A DNA stretch of 64,000 nt from Adiantum capillus-veneris (taxonomy: Eukaryota > Streptophyta > Polypodiopsida > Polypodiales > Pteridaceae). Below are positions 21,168 to 31,190 of this stretch, piece by piece. The stretch covers positions 87,580,381-87,644,380 of the forward strand of contig CM043957.1 of assembly GCA_014529385.2 (NCBI GenBank), in the 5' to 3' direction. A program made the position numbers and the translations under genes. Each line of letters opens with the position of its first letter. Positions within the stretch are counted from its first letter, which is position 1. The notes beneath the pieces were generated by a model. The model had not been told where the DNA came from, searched no databases, and saw only the letters and a program-made list of their open reading frames with translations.

Positions 21168-21169
<2 letters not shown>
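20613..21169. other. Spacer between LINEs B and C with GA tracts and a minisatellite
   Basis: This region holds a GA-rich tract (20,613-20,628), an (AG)n tract (20,850-20,867) and a five-unit 28-bp minisatellite (20,935-21,074). No coding capacity was recognised. It could be the 5' UTR of copy B or unrelated host DNA between two insertions. Confidence 0.5.
20935..21074. repeat. 28-bp minisatellite, five units
   Basis: Five tandem units of AAACCTGCGCGCTGTGGTGC followed by TGAGGCTG, with scattered differences; one unit is 2 bp shorter. It lies just upstream of LINE B in element sense. Confidence 0.85.

Positions 21170-21251
<82 letters not shown>
21170..21251. repeat. (GA)n microsatellite at the 3' end of LINE C
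   Basis: About 82 bp of pure AG, which is a (TC)n tail in the sense of LINE C. Confidence 0.95.
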
Positions 21252-21254
<3 letters not shown>

Positions 21255-21287
21255 AATGAAATGAAATGTTATATTAACGTCTTCAAA

Positions 21288-21302
21288 AGGCCAAAATGAC
21301 CT
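21288..21302 (-). other. 3'-terminal RNA hairpin of LINE C
   Basis: Same AGGTCATTTTGGCCT element-sense sequence and position as in copy B, followed by GACGTTAATAT and ATTTC-type repeats before (TC)n. Confidence 0.7.
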
Positions 21303-21508
21303 ATGAGACCAATCAGTTACAAAATAGTGAATCTAATACCATGTCTGGGTACAAAAGAACTAGAAAAGAACTAGAAGTGGAACAAAATACTACTACTACT
21401 ACTACAATCTAAAACTACGTGGGTGTAGCAGCTGATACAATAGGTACCCGGTAAACTGGATGTAACAGTGTGTGAAACAAAGATGGAAGAAATGGTGAGG
21501 ATCCATCC

Positions 21509-23518
21509 TCATCTGCACTCTGGATGTCGAGAGAGTATGGCTCGAATCTTCTGTTGTAGTCTCCGTCGATGCTGTGTAGCTCCTCTCCTCAGTCGCGGTC
21601 GTCTGTATCTCTGTAGCTCCAATGCTCGGTCGATGAGAGTGCCAGTAGTGGTCGAATGAGTGTGCGACGAGCTCTGCAATGGTGGCTGCTCCTCTGGCTG
21701 TCCCATATCTAGTGAAAAGAAATCTGTAATGTGTCTCTGGGACTGCCTCTCTCTAGCTCTCCCCAGTAAAGTGTCTCTATACCTGTGTAACTCAAGTAGA
21801 TATAGTCCAAGACATCTCTGATCCTCATAACTCATGACCCTAGATAGAGGACCAAAACCCTCTCTGAATAAGCAGTGGAAACGCCCCCGTATCTCATAGA
21901 ACACTGTGCAATGACATATGTAGTGCAACTCTGTCTCTGGCTCTCTCTGGCATAATCGGCATATCCTGTTGTCTGCTGGTATCCCTCTGAATCTACCAGT
22001 CTCAATCTCGAGCTGATGTGAGGATGTGCGTATCTGACCAATGGCACAACGCAAACCATGAGACATATGTGTGTCCATGTAGCTGGGTCGAATCACAAAC
22101 CCATCTCCTGTGAGGTGGAGAAGATGCTCTCTATAGAAAGCCATCTTCGTGCTCAACTCCTGAGGCGGCTCTATCCATGTCCTCCTGGTGTCGAGCTGGA
22201 TCAGGTCCTGACGAATGAGTCTAGTGATCTCCACCCGTGTAAGAGACAGCGAGGGTGCCTGAAGAGAATACTGGAAAGGGGGCAACCTATCCATGGTGAA
22301 GCCATGCGTCTGAAACCATGAAGTCATCTGTGCATACCAGCATGAAGTGTCCCCCTGTAGAGCTAACTGTCTGGAAGACTCAAGGGCCAGTCTAGCATAT
22401 CTGTCTCTAGTAGTATCCCATAGGCTTTGCACAAAGGACACTGATCTGGTAAGCGCCTCAATCTCCATGGGGGGGGCAGCTAGCTCTGCTCGAATGATCG
22501 CGTGAGGTACGGAGGCCTTGGCTCTAATCAATCGGGAGATCATAGATACCAAGGGCCTCTCCATACGTCTCCAACCATCCTGGCCTACAGAAGGTCCCCA
22601 TACCTGTACCCCATACATCATAGCTGAGGCTACTAAAGTATCAAAGAGCCATAACTTTGTCCGAGGTTCCTGGAACTGAACCTGCGAACACATCCTCTCC
22701 AAGCCTCCCAAGGCCGCATAAGCTCTGGTCAGTCTAGTCTCTGCTGCTCTCCCCAAAGAAAACCTCGGCCCAGTGAAGACTATCCCAAGGTAAGTGTATG
22801 CATCTGTATACTCCACAATCTCTTGACCATACGTGAAGGTCGGTGCCGATCTCCTGATCCACTGCGGTGTGGTGTTAAACACCATGACCTTGGTTTTACC
22901 AAGGTTTACAGACAATCCACTATCCTCTGCAAAACTGTGTAATGCATCCAACTGTCGCTGCATACCCTCTGGTGAGTCAGAGATCAAGACAATATCATCA
23001 GCATATAACAACAATGGGATCCACGTCCCTGCCAGCTGGGCACCTCTATCACCCTCTCTGTCAATGTAATCAGACACCTCATCAACATACATACCAAATA
23101 GAGTAGGAGACAATGGGCAACCCTGTTTCACCCCGATAGTGGAGTGAACTAAGTCAGATATCCCCTCTGGGGTGCGTACATGTCCCATCACTGATCTGTA
23201 TAAAGCCATAATCCCCCAAATCAACACTGTGGGCACCCCCATCTCCTGCAGTCTGCGCATCAGTCGAGCTCTCGGTACCATGTCAAATGCTTTGCGGAAA
23301 TCCACAAAGCTACAATAAATTCGTCTCCCATGTGACCTGCCCTCCTCAATGATAGCTCTGAGTGTCAGAATATGGTCAAGAGTGGAGAAACCCCTCCTGA
23401 AACCTGCCTGTCCCTTTGCCCGTACACCCTCACCCTCTGCCCAGTTACTCAACTGCTGCTCAATAATGGATGCATACAATCGTGCCAGTGTGTGTCCAAC
23501 CATAATAGTGCGGTAATT
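21509..23518 (-). pseudogene. LINE C ORF2, RT to C-terminus (open but truncated)
   Basis: About 670 codons are open without a stop. The RT starts at NYRTIMVGHTLARLYASI and includes FVDFRKAFDMVPRARL, GVKQGCPLSPTLFGMYVD and YADD (22,994-23,005). The cysteine motif CRLCQREPETELHYICHC lies near 21,920-21,980 and the Arg-rich tail ends at 21,509. The endonuclease and ORF1 are absent. The frame extends a few codons into the GA tract, but this is target sequence. Confidence 0.85.
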
Positions 23519-23533
23519 AGAGAGAGAGAGAGA
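23519..23533. repeat. (GA)n tract at the 5' junction of LINE C
   Basis: A short AG tract directly at the truncation point of LINE C. It mirrors the tract at its 3' end. Confidence 0.9.
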
Positions 23534-24336
23534 CATGTCTCCTCCTTGACCTCTAAGAGTTCAAAGGCATCTTTTCAAAAGATTCCTAAAAGGATTTTTC
23601 ATCCCCCCTACCCTGGTGGGGGCTCAATTTTCTAAATTAATACATTTCTACTTCATCAGACAAGTCTTTAGGAGGAGCACTTTTGGGCTCACACACGCTC
23701 CTTCAACTCACTCTACCTACAATTTGCAGGTAAGGTAATGTAGCCTTTGCACCGCTACCTACACTTCTAAAAAAGCCACAACTGTTATCTATGGCTTCTC
23801 TAATGGACATGGTAAAGAAAGGGGGAGAGGTAGAGGAGAGCAGATAAGATGCACAAGAAAAGGAAGGACTGCATCTCAAAAGGAGGTCCACCACACCTTT
23901 ACCTAGTAACAATGACCACAACTCCATGTTTGTATGGATGTATGTATGTGTTACTGGTTGGCTTTCAATCTTCAATTGCCCAATTGTAGTGAATATAGAG
24001 AGTGGATATCAACACTTGTGACACCGTCTAAGAAGAGAAAAAAAAGCTAGAACATCATAAGAAAACTATCATACTTCTAATCTCAAGGTTATTGCATGTG
24101 TGAATGCATTATGAAAACTAAGGTGCATGCAACCTCATACAATCTAGGCTATCAAACCTTGAATAGAAACTCTTGACTAGGGCGTCTTCTTGTTATCTTT
24201 ATTTATGTCCTTACTGAGTGCTTTTGTTTGTGCCTTGTGCTCTTTTGGTTTCTCCATAATATACACTTGTTTTACAATAACAAAGGGATCCTTTCGCACG
24301 GCCATTAGTGCAATGTACCCTCTCTTCTCTACACAC

Positions 24337-24337
<1 letters not shown>

Positions 24338-24391
<54 letters not shown>
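24338..24391. repeat. Compound (TG)n(AG)n microsatellite
   Basis: A TG run directly followed by an AG run. A similar shorter compound tract is at 31,337-31,361. Confidence 0.9.
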
Positions 24392-24394
<3 letters not shown>

Positions 24395-24509
24395 TTTAGA
24401 CTTTAGATCTATGAAAACACAGGTATATGGAGTCTTCTAATAGGCTTTTTTAAGGAGAAAGGAATCAATCAAATGCTTACAAAATATAATTAATTTAATA
24501 ACTGTCTAC

Positions 24510-24600
24510 AGTTCACTCCTTAATCGCTAGCATGCAAGGTCTTGAGTTCAAGACCCATGAGATAGATCGAATTGGTCTCTTTAGGGGATCGACCTGCTAT
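24510..24600 (+). mobile_element. Possible tRNA-derived SINE head
   Basis: GAGTTCAAGACCC near 24,541 fits a Pol III B box, and the preceding 35 bases (CTTAATCGCTAGCATGCAAGG) look like an anticodon arm. There are no paired acceptor ends, so it is not a tRNA gene. The 3' end of any SINE is not defined. Confidence 0.35.
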
Positions 24601-25018
24601 GATATGTGCAGGAAAATGTGTGGAGCAAGTAAAGCCAAGCTTCCCAAGTGCTGATCAGCATGCCTGAGAGAATTGTTTCCCTTACCATATTCAATGATCA
24701 TCCGTAAAGCTAGGAGCTTGAGAATTGAGATCATCTTGCCGCTGGCAGAATGGCACCAAGATTTATTCATTGCAATGGCAGTCGGAAGCTCGAACTTTGT
24801 AATGCATGGAGTTGTTTGGTTCTTTGCCATTGGCATGGAAGCAAGAACCAAGGATCAAGCACGAGGAGCCCGTGCAGTAATTTTCTTTTTTTGTTGCCTG
24901 AACTTCATTGACCTGCCCCTCTAGTGTGCATCAGCTCATTCACCCGACTAGTCATGGTCAGCTCAATGGTTTCAAATTCAGCTCCTTCACCTTCATAGCC
25001 ATGATCTCTCAAATGCCT

Positions 25019-27124
25019 TTACTTCCCCACCTGCTCACGCACCTTGCAAACTTCAACATCTATGCCAGCCTCCATCAGAGTACTGATCCAGGCCCGCTGC
25101 TGATCTGACAACTGATCACGCGGACCCTTTACTTCCACAAGCTTTGCCTCTCCAGCAAATGAGCTGTATGCATTCGGACAGCCATCACTACATAAAGCAC
25201 ATGCTACACGCGAGTTGGGTACCCGCCACAGAAACAGGTCTGGCATGCCACCTGCTAAACCTGCATGATCCTCTGCCAACAGTCTGCATACGGATGCTAA
25301 TCCACGTCCACCAACACAGGCAGCCATGGTTTGAAGCTCTTGCAATTTGTATCGTTCCCAGTTCAACCCCCTACAAACTGTGCCAAACCACTTTGACCAT
25401 GTTGTGGCAAGAAGCTGAGGTACTTCCTCAGTTTGTATTCGCTGGAGCTGTGCCTCTATCAAGGGCTCTCTTGCCAAATAAAACGCATCTGTGTCCAAAT
25501 CAAGTGGAGCAGCCTACAGGCAAAAGCAGACAAATTAAGTAGCTTGAATTTTCACCAATTCTTTTGCAAAAAGACAAGCAAAAGAGAGAGCACCTGAAAA
25601 GGGTGCCAAAACACGTTTGGTATGTCCACAAACAGAACATCCCACATCAGCAAGGCAAACAATGTCATCCAAATGCCCCCCTCACAGTGAACACCCTGCC
25701 AGCCCCCGCCTGAATCTCCAGCATAATGCTGAAGAGCCAATTCCTCTACACTGCACTGGTCATTATTATATCCATAGAATCTGCTTTTCGACCCAGTTTG
25801 GCGATTCAAAGGCCTTCCATTGATAATCACCTGGCAACCAATAAGAGCTTGTCACCAACGCTTGCATACAAAATGCGCCCGGGCATTCCGTGGCCGATAA
25901 TGCCACTGAATGTCATGCCCTGGCACATCAAGGCTTGCATACAGGACGTGCTAACAAAAGTTTGACCAAAGGTTCCTACCTCCTTGCAGGATTGAGACAG
26001 GGCTCTTGCAAAGGATGGCTTCTTCCATCTGCGAGGCGGCTTGCCAAGACGGACAACACGTCTTTGTAAGGCTATACGACCACCATGGCGTATTCTAGAA
26101 TCATTCAGGCCATCCTCAGCAACTTGCAAGCTCTCCTCCTTGTAGCCTAAATGTTCGAGGTCCATTGACAGCCTGACGGTCCAATAACCTCGCCTTCCAG
26201 GACAACAAGGTTGGTTTAAGAGTTGTTCTAGATGACACACCGCCTCTGCATACCTTCACAGGAAACACAATAATCAATTCTTTGAGCAGTTCTGAGAAAA
26301 CTTACAGCACTCTTACCACCTATTACCTGCGCTCTCGCTCAAGGACAGACACTCCTACAGTAACAATTGTCGCAAATACCCATGTGGCTGAAAAACGAGC
26401 AAGAAATGGATCTTGAAGTCCACAAGTCTCTGTTCTTGCTTCATCTGCTTGCTTAGAGGTCAATTGCAACGAAGCTCTATTTAAGCAATGTTCAATAGAA
26501 TTCAAATCGTTGCCTTCTACTGCCGCATCCATTGTCTGAGCAACTTCAAGGGCCTGTGAAAAAAGGTATGACCATAACCTTGTGTTTGGGAATTGAATAA
26601 ATGAAAACCTCTCACATTGGAAGATAATGAACCTGCTCATAAGCTAAAAGAGCTTCCCGTGTCACAAAAGCCCTCCTGGTTTGACTGCAAACATAAGAAG
26701 GATACTTAATGGCACCCATGTCTACCAATAAAAAGGAAGAAGTATCTTGCTCCCCGTTGAGAAAGAAGAGTCTCTGCAATCAAGGTTTCCACATCCATAA
26801 TCACTAAGCTTAAAATCAGCAACTGTAAAAAGTGTGCTCAGTAATAAAGCACCTGTAAGCGCCAGAGAAGGAAGCTTGCCATATCAGAAACACAAACAGA
26901 AAGTCCTATTGCTTCAAATACAAGGGGCACTATTGCAGCCTCTTCGCTGCAAAATATTAGACATTCTTAAATTACTGAAAGGCTGAGTCTCAATGATGAT
27001 TACTGGAACCAGCTTTTTACCTGCCTGTTTCAGTACCTAAGTCCTGGTGTTTTTCTTTAGCAGCAAACATTATCCAGTCAAGCAATTCATCTTTCTTTGG
27101 CACGCTACTGCCTTGTCTTTTGTG
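25019..27124 (-). CDS. FAN1: FAN1 structure-specific nuclease, 3' half (seven exons)
   Basis: FAN1 is the nuclear 5'-flap endonuclease/exonuclease that repairs DNA interstrand crosslinks. Seven exons join in one 523-codon frame plus stop, all with GT-AG borders: 27124-27021, 26946-26853, 26773-26633, 26553-26327, 26253-25980, 25830-25594, 25513-25019. The first begins inside the SAP DNA-binding domain (KKDELLDWI). Exon 3 has RLFFLNGEQD and exon 5 GYWTVRLSMDLEHLGY and LGKPPRRWKKPSF of the helical/TPR region. Exon 6 (KSRFYGYNND, HCEGGIWMTLFALLMWD) and exon 7 form the VRR-NUC domain. Its catalytic residues GGMPDLFLW and KLVEVKGPRD are intact. No stop or frameshift is present, so this part looks functional. 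The N-terminal half (UBZ finger and start of SAP) is not visible upstream, where a SINE-like element and retroelements begin. A donor-like AAG|GTGCGTGAG just before the stop leaves an alternative C-terminus possible. Confidence 0.9.
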
Positions 27125-27169
27125 CTGCAGAAGCAAATGAAATCTTGAAAAAGAAGCAATTGCAAAAAT

Positions 27170-27365
27170 GGACTCAAAGAGCTGAGACCGGTTCTCTCTT
27201 CATTTAATTAGCCAGTATCTTTGCAGATACCATTCTGCTCCACAACCTACCCCAATCAAAAAATCCCACCAGAAGATTCCTAAAGTAAGTATCGAACTCG
27301 CACGGATCTAGCTTTGAGTCTACTGTCGCTGAGTTAACCGACTCGCCCAATGGATTTCGGTGTTT
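27170..27365 (-). mobile_element. tRNA-derived SINE-like element upstream of the first visible FAN1 exon
   Basis: On the minus strand TTGGGCGAGTCGGTTAACTC resembles a Pol III A box and D arm. About 45 bases on, GCGAGTTCGATACTTAC matches a B box, with ACTCAAAGC as an anticodon-loop-like segment between. A tRNA-unrelated body of about 110 bp follows (GGTGGGATTTTTTGATTGG onward). Target duplications were not found. It lies within the intron or upstream flank about 50 bp from the first visible FAN1 exon. Confidence 0.5.
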
Positions 27366-27940
27366 GCTGTGTACTCCTTTTTTATTAAAAAAAATACTCA
27401 ACGCACTATCCCTTACCCAGGTGCTCAGATCCCGCCACATAGGCCCTTGACGTGCCATCTATTTTCCCATGTGCTGCCTGGGCTCAACCCTGTGTGCTTG
27501 TCTCCACAGCCACCACCTGCCTGCACATTTCCTTTTCCTCTTTAATCCTCCATGGCATCTGCCAAGATTCGCCTCAAAAAGCATTTCTCAGAATTGTAGC
27601 TACATACTGGTGAAACAAGTTATAGGAAAAAACTTTGTGTCTGGCCCCAAATGTGTGTAATTTGTTTCCATGCCCAAAATTTGTGTATACTCCAATCACT
27701 CTAGAGTTGATTGCTTCATGAGGGAATGCAGGCTCCCCTGAAAATAGCCTGCCTACATGCTATTCTCCACCAGGGTTGTGTGGTAAAAAACCCAATCGCC
27801 TTATTTTACAAGGTTCGCAATGTGAGTGGCTCTTAGTGCAATCTGCAAGCAGCCTCACTCTCAACAACTGCATCAACAGAGGACAACTCCATAACAGCAA
27901 CTCAATAACAACAGAACTGAAAAACAATGGGGGTGCAGAG
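27366..27940. other. Unassigned sequence upstream of FAN1 exons
   Basis: I looked on the minus strand for UBZ-finger or SAP-like FAN1 exons and saw none. No repeat structure was recognised. Confidence 0.4.
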
Positions 27941-27944
27941 GCTC

Positions 27945-28020
27945 AAGAGTATGCACATCACAAGGCCGATCAGAGATAGTTCACTCCACTGTTGAAGTGA
28001 AGCAGGGACGTCCGCTCTTA
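27945..28020 (+). pseudogene. Short LINE RT fragment
   Basis: The plus strand reads VCTSQGRSEIVHSTVEVKQG and then RPLLP, aligning to the VRTSEGISDIVHSTIGVKQG region of LINE B before its QGCPL motif. Only about 25 codons are recognisable. Confidence 0.65.
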
Positions 28021-28079
28021 CCATCACCAAGCTCGCTAAGGACAGTGAGGGTGTCCAAGACCAAAGATACGCGCAGGTA

Positions 28080-29176
28080 CAGGTGATGATTAGGGCTGGG
28101 CTGAATCTTATGAGGAGCGACTTTGAAAGAGAAGTATCTACTAGCATGCAAGCCTACAAAAGTAAACTACATAATACACTCAAAGAGGCAATGCAAAATG
28201 CTATGCAAGCCGAGGTTATGGTTACCAAGACTTTGAAGCATAGAAATCCAAAGTGGAAAAGTTGATGAGTGAAAAGGATGCTGTGATTGAAGGTCTCAAA
28301 GGTGAACTTGCAGAATATAAAACGCGGGAAGCCTCCTCATGGGCGGATATCCTCCAATGCAAAAGAACATTGATGAAGCGGAGAAGTGGATCGCGGTCAC
28401 AAAGGAAGGAACAGATGGAATGCCTATTACCACACCCCCATCCACCATCATTAACTTGACCTTAGAGGAGGAGCAAAAGAGGAAGATGAGAGCTCTTCAT
28501 ATCCGTGTCACAGGTCTCCAAGACACAGACAATGTAGAAGAAGAAGTTAATGAACTCCTAAAACAAATGAGCATCCCCAAGCCCACACACACGGGGGCTT
28601 GGAGAGTGGGAAAAAAAGGGAATGATGGCAGAGGTAGCTACAAAAAAAAAAGCGCTCATTAAACGCTTTCCTACCTTGGAGGCTAAATGGAGTTGGTTTA
28701 AAAAAAAAACAAACACTCCAGAAGATTGGGACTTTCTTGGGGGATGATCTCACCCTAGCACAGATAGCACACATGCAAGAGAAGATGCCAGAGACAAAGT
28801 AGCCAGAGAGAGAGAGGGGAAAATTGCTTTCTACAGAGGGGAGAGAGTGCTGATCTTAGAGAGACGCACCACATGACGATGCGAGACATGTCACATATGG
28901 GACCAGCCTAAAATTAGCAGCATGGAACTGTAATGGGTCACAGAAGCTTGATGTAAGTGCCTTTGAAGACCGCTTCAAAGGAAGAGACGTTATCTTCTAT
29001 TCAAAGACACACCACGCACTCCGTAGCACCCTACCTAAGGTGACAGGATACCGTTAAGAGTCTACTTGTAGAGAGGAGGTTAGATCAGAGCATAGGGGAC
29101 GAGGATCAAGAGGTGTAGCAGTATTGTACAAGGAGGACAGTCTATCATTCATATTGTACATAGGGATGAACATGCC
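28080..29176 (+). pseudogene. LINE D fragment: ORF1 and start of ORF2
   Basis: Same clade as LINE B, in plus orientation. ORF1 coiled-coil pieces lie at 28,083-28,330. The RRM-like part is at 28,339-28,662 (DEAEKWIAVTKEG, RALHIRVTGLQDTDNV, GAWRVGKK) and is frameshifted in an A9 run near 28,643. The ORF1 stop is TGA followed by CGATGCGAGAC, as in copy B apart from one base. ORF2 begins LAAWNCNGSQKLD near 28,916 and reads into the endonuclease until an LTR (29,177) cuts it. Confidence 0.75.
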
Positions 29177-29595
29177 TGTGACGGGTTTTCGAAAAGCTGG
29201 CGTTGAAAACTACCCAACGTAAATCACAGAAATCCGTACGGGTTGCCATGTCAACAGGTCATCGTAAAATCTGGAAATCCGTACAAGCTGCCACATCAAT
29301 AGTCAACACAAAATACGAAAATCCGTTTTGCTGCCACATAATCAGCTTCTACGCTGTCTTTTGTGTGTGTGTGAGGATCCAGCTTTATTTTAATGCCTTT
29401 ATGTCACTTGGGCCCCATCGCACGGGGTCCCATAAGTTGGCGGGAACTTCTTTAAAAATAGACCCACTCGGCGATAATTTGTAAGTTGGCGAGAACTTCA
29501 ACTTCTTCTATTGCTTCTAGGGTTTAGGCCCCTCGGCTGGGATCTGCAAGTTGGCTCCATTCTTTAGTGACTTGACACGTCAACAGTTTGTAACA
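29177..29595 (-). repeat. LTR of gypsy element J
   Basis: In element sense it begins TGTTACAAAC and ends CGTCACA, about 419 bp. A polypurine tract CAAGCAGGGGGGA abuts its inner edge at 29,596, marking it as the 3' LTR of a minus-strand element. It truncates LINE D. No second copy of this LTR is in the window. Confidence 0.65.
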
Positions 29596-30499
29596 TCCCC
29601 CCTGCTTGAAAGAAAGTAATCATTCGCGATTACAGCATATCTGCAAAACAACTCCAGTTAGCTCAAAAAATTTAGAGGGTCAATCCGAGGGACAATCAAC
29701 TTGGTCTTTTTGTTAAGGAGTTGGCTTCTCCTTTCGACTCTTTTGTTGAGGAGTTGGCTTCTCCTTTCGTCCAAATCGGAACTCTTGATATTCCGACGTA
29801 GTAAATTAGCCATCACACCCAAACCGCACTGATCTTTTCCATGGGTGTCTTGATGCACTAAAATTACATACCCAGGAATATTCAGCGGTTGGCACATCAC
29901 AATGCAACACAAATGCTCACATATGCATGTTACAAGACATATAAACATAAAGTCGGCAATGAACAGTCCTTTCGCAAATAACCATCCAAGTCCGGGCCAT
30001 GAGCTGTCCAATGACTCCCTCATCACTCCTCCTGGTCCGGGCCATGAGATATAGAGGCCTTTTACAACCAAACGCCTCCCAGACCGCAGCCTACGTCATT
30101 TGGAGGTGTTGAGAGTAACGACTGCTCAGACTTCTCAATACTCCCTCCGTAAATAACCATCCACGTCCGGCCATGAGTAAAGAAAACAACACTTTTCAAT
30201 CATTCAATACTCCTTCCGCAAATAACCACAAGGCTCTAGGCCATGAGCATTCTCAAACATCATTTCTCACTACTACACCCGGAAGTAAAATCACCAATCA
30301 TTGAAACCTACTTATTAAAACCAGAGTCAAACGATTCAAATCGGCACCAAGACAGGTTTAAAACATATAGCATCTATTTCATACAAATTCCAAATAAATT
30401 TTCAAACAATACTTTCTCAAATAGAGTTCAAAAGTATCTAGCTATAAAACAACTAGAGAGTTCATTCAAGGTTTTGTTCGAACATCCGAACTTTGAGGA
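29596..30499. other. Non-coding internal region of element J
   Basis: No intact protein was found. A motif CGCAAATAACCATCCAAGTCC followed by GGCCATGAG recurs in degenerate form near 29,974, 30,045, 30,145 and 30,208. Confidence 0.5.
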
Positions 30500-31190
30500 C
30501 GACTGGCTTGCCCTTCTGCATCACGGTGATGGTTCGGTTCCGAACTTGGAGTCATTCTTGTCATGCAAAGGCATGCCCAAGAAAACGTCGCAATTGCCCA
30601 ACTTCATAACGTGGAAATCAGCTTTTCCATGATAATCTTGGATAGTCACTGGAAGAGGACCAATGAGCGGTACCACTTTCTGAGTTTGCCCTAGAGGTCA
30701 TGTAACTACGTGCAAAAACTGTCTTGAAAGCTTGCCAGGTCCTTGGAGCATGCTGTTGTGTCGTGATTGAACTCCACCATTGCATAGCATTATCTTTAAG
30801 AAATCCCGCTGCTCGAGAAATCTTGGATTCTTCTATATAGTTCCCCAAAGCATAGATGTTGTCGAATTGCTCTAGGAACTGCAATGCTTTCTTGCGATCT
30901 TTCACCCCGGAAAAAGTGAAAAAATTTGATTGTCGTGCCCCCATCCTTGAAATCTTTGGGTTGGTTAGGCGCGTATCTCGGGTACGGATAATAAGGGTAT
31001 CCATATGGGCTCCAACCATTGTAGCCTGGTGGCGGTGGTGGTGGGGGAGGTGGGGGCAATGGCGGTGGCAAAGGCAGTTGCACTGGATCAGGGTCAGATG
31101 GCTGCACCATATTCCTGAAGACTCCCCCAATCAAAACAAACAGCTGGGAAGGTTGCCGGTTGGAAGCTCTGGTGGGTACTAGGAATTTCA
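30500..31190 (-). pseudogene. Element J gag and protease remnant
   Basis: The minus strand encodes a retrotrans_gag segment: FFTFSGVKDRKKALQFLEQF, AAGFLKDNAMQWWSS, then WQAFKTVFAR, roughly 30,960-30,710. A gap follows, then a protease-like ADFHVMKLGNCDVFLGMPLH at 30,625-30,560. Most of Gag, RT and integrase are deleted. The gag sequence is clearly related to elements G1-G3. Confidence 0.65.

Larger units (their letters stand above)
21252..23518 (-). mobile_element. LINE copy C, 5'-truncated
   Basis: About 2.27 kb of the same clade as copy B, from the RT NYRTIM motif to the conserved 3' UTR. Both ends abut (GA)n (21,170-21,251 and 23,519-23,533), so the target itself appears to have been a GA microsatellite. 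The remaining coding part is uninterrupted, suggesting a recent insertion. Confidence 0.85.
23534..25018. other. Intergenic region downstream of FAN1
   Basis: No coding region was recognised. It contains a compound (TG)n(AG)n microsatellite at 24,338-24,391 and a tRNA-like head near 24,510-24,600. A minus-strand AATAAA at 24,762-24,767, about 250 bases past the FAN1 stop, could be its poly(A) signal, but single hexamers occur by chance. Confidence 0.5.

Noticed and set aside
24673-24924. A plus-strand frame with hydrophobic residues downstream of FAN1
   Set aside because: Short, no recognised domain, and no repeat or splice context; likely chance.
27300-27365. A tRNA gene
   Set aside because: A- and B-box-like motifs are present but the flanking bases do not form an acceptor stem, and the sequence continues into a non-tRNA body, so SINE-like is the better call.
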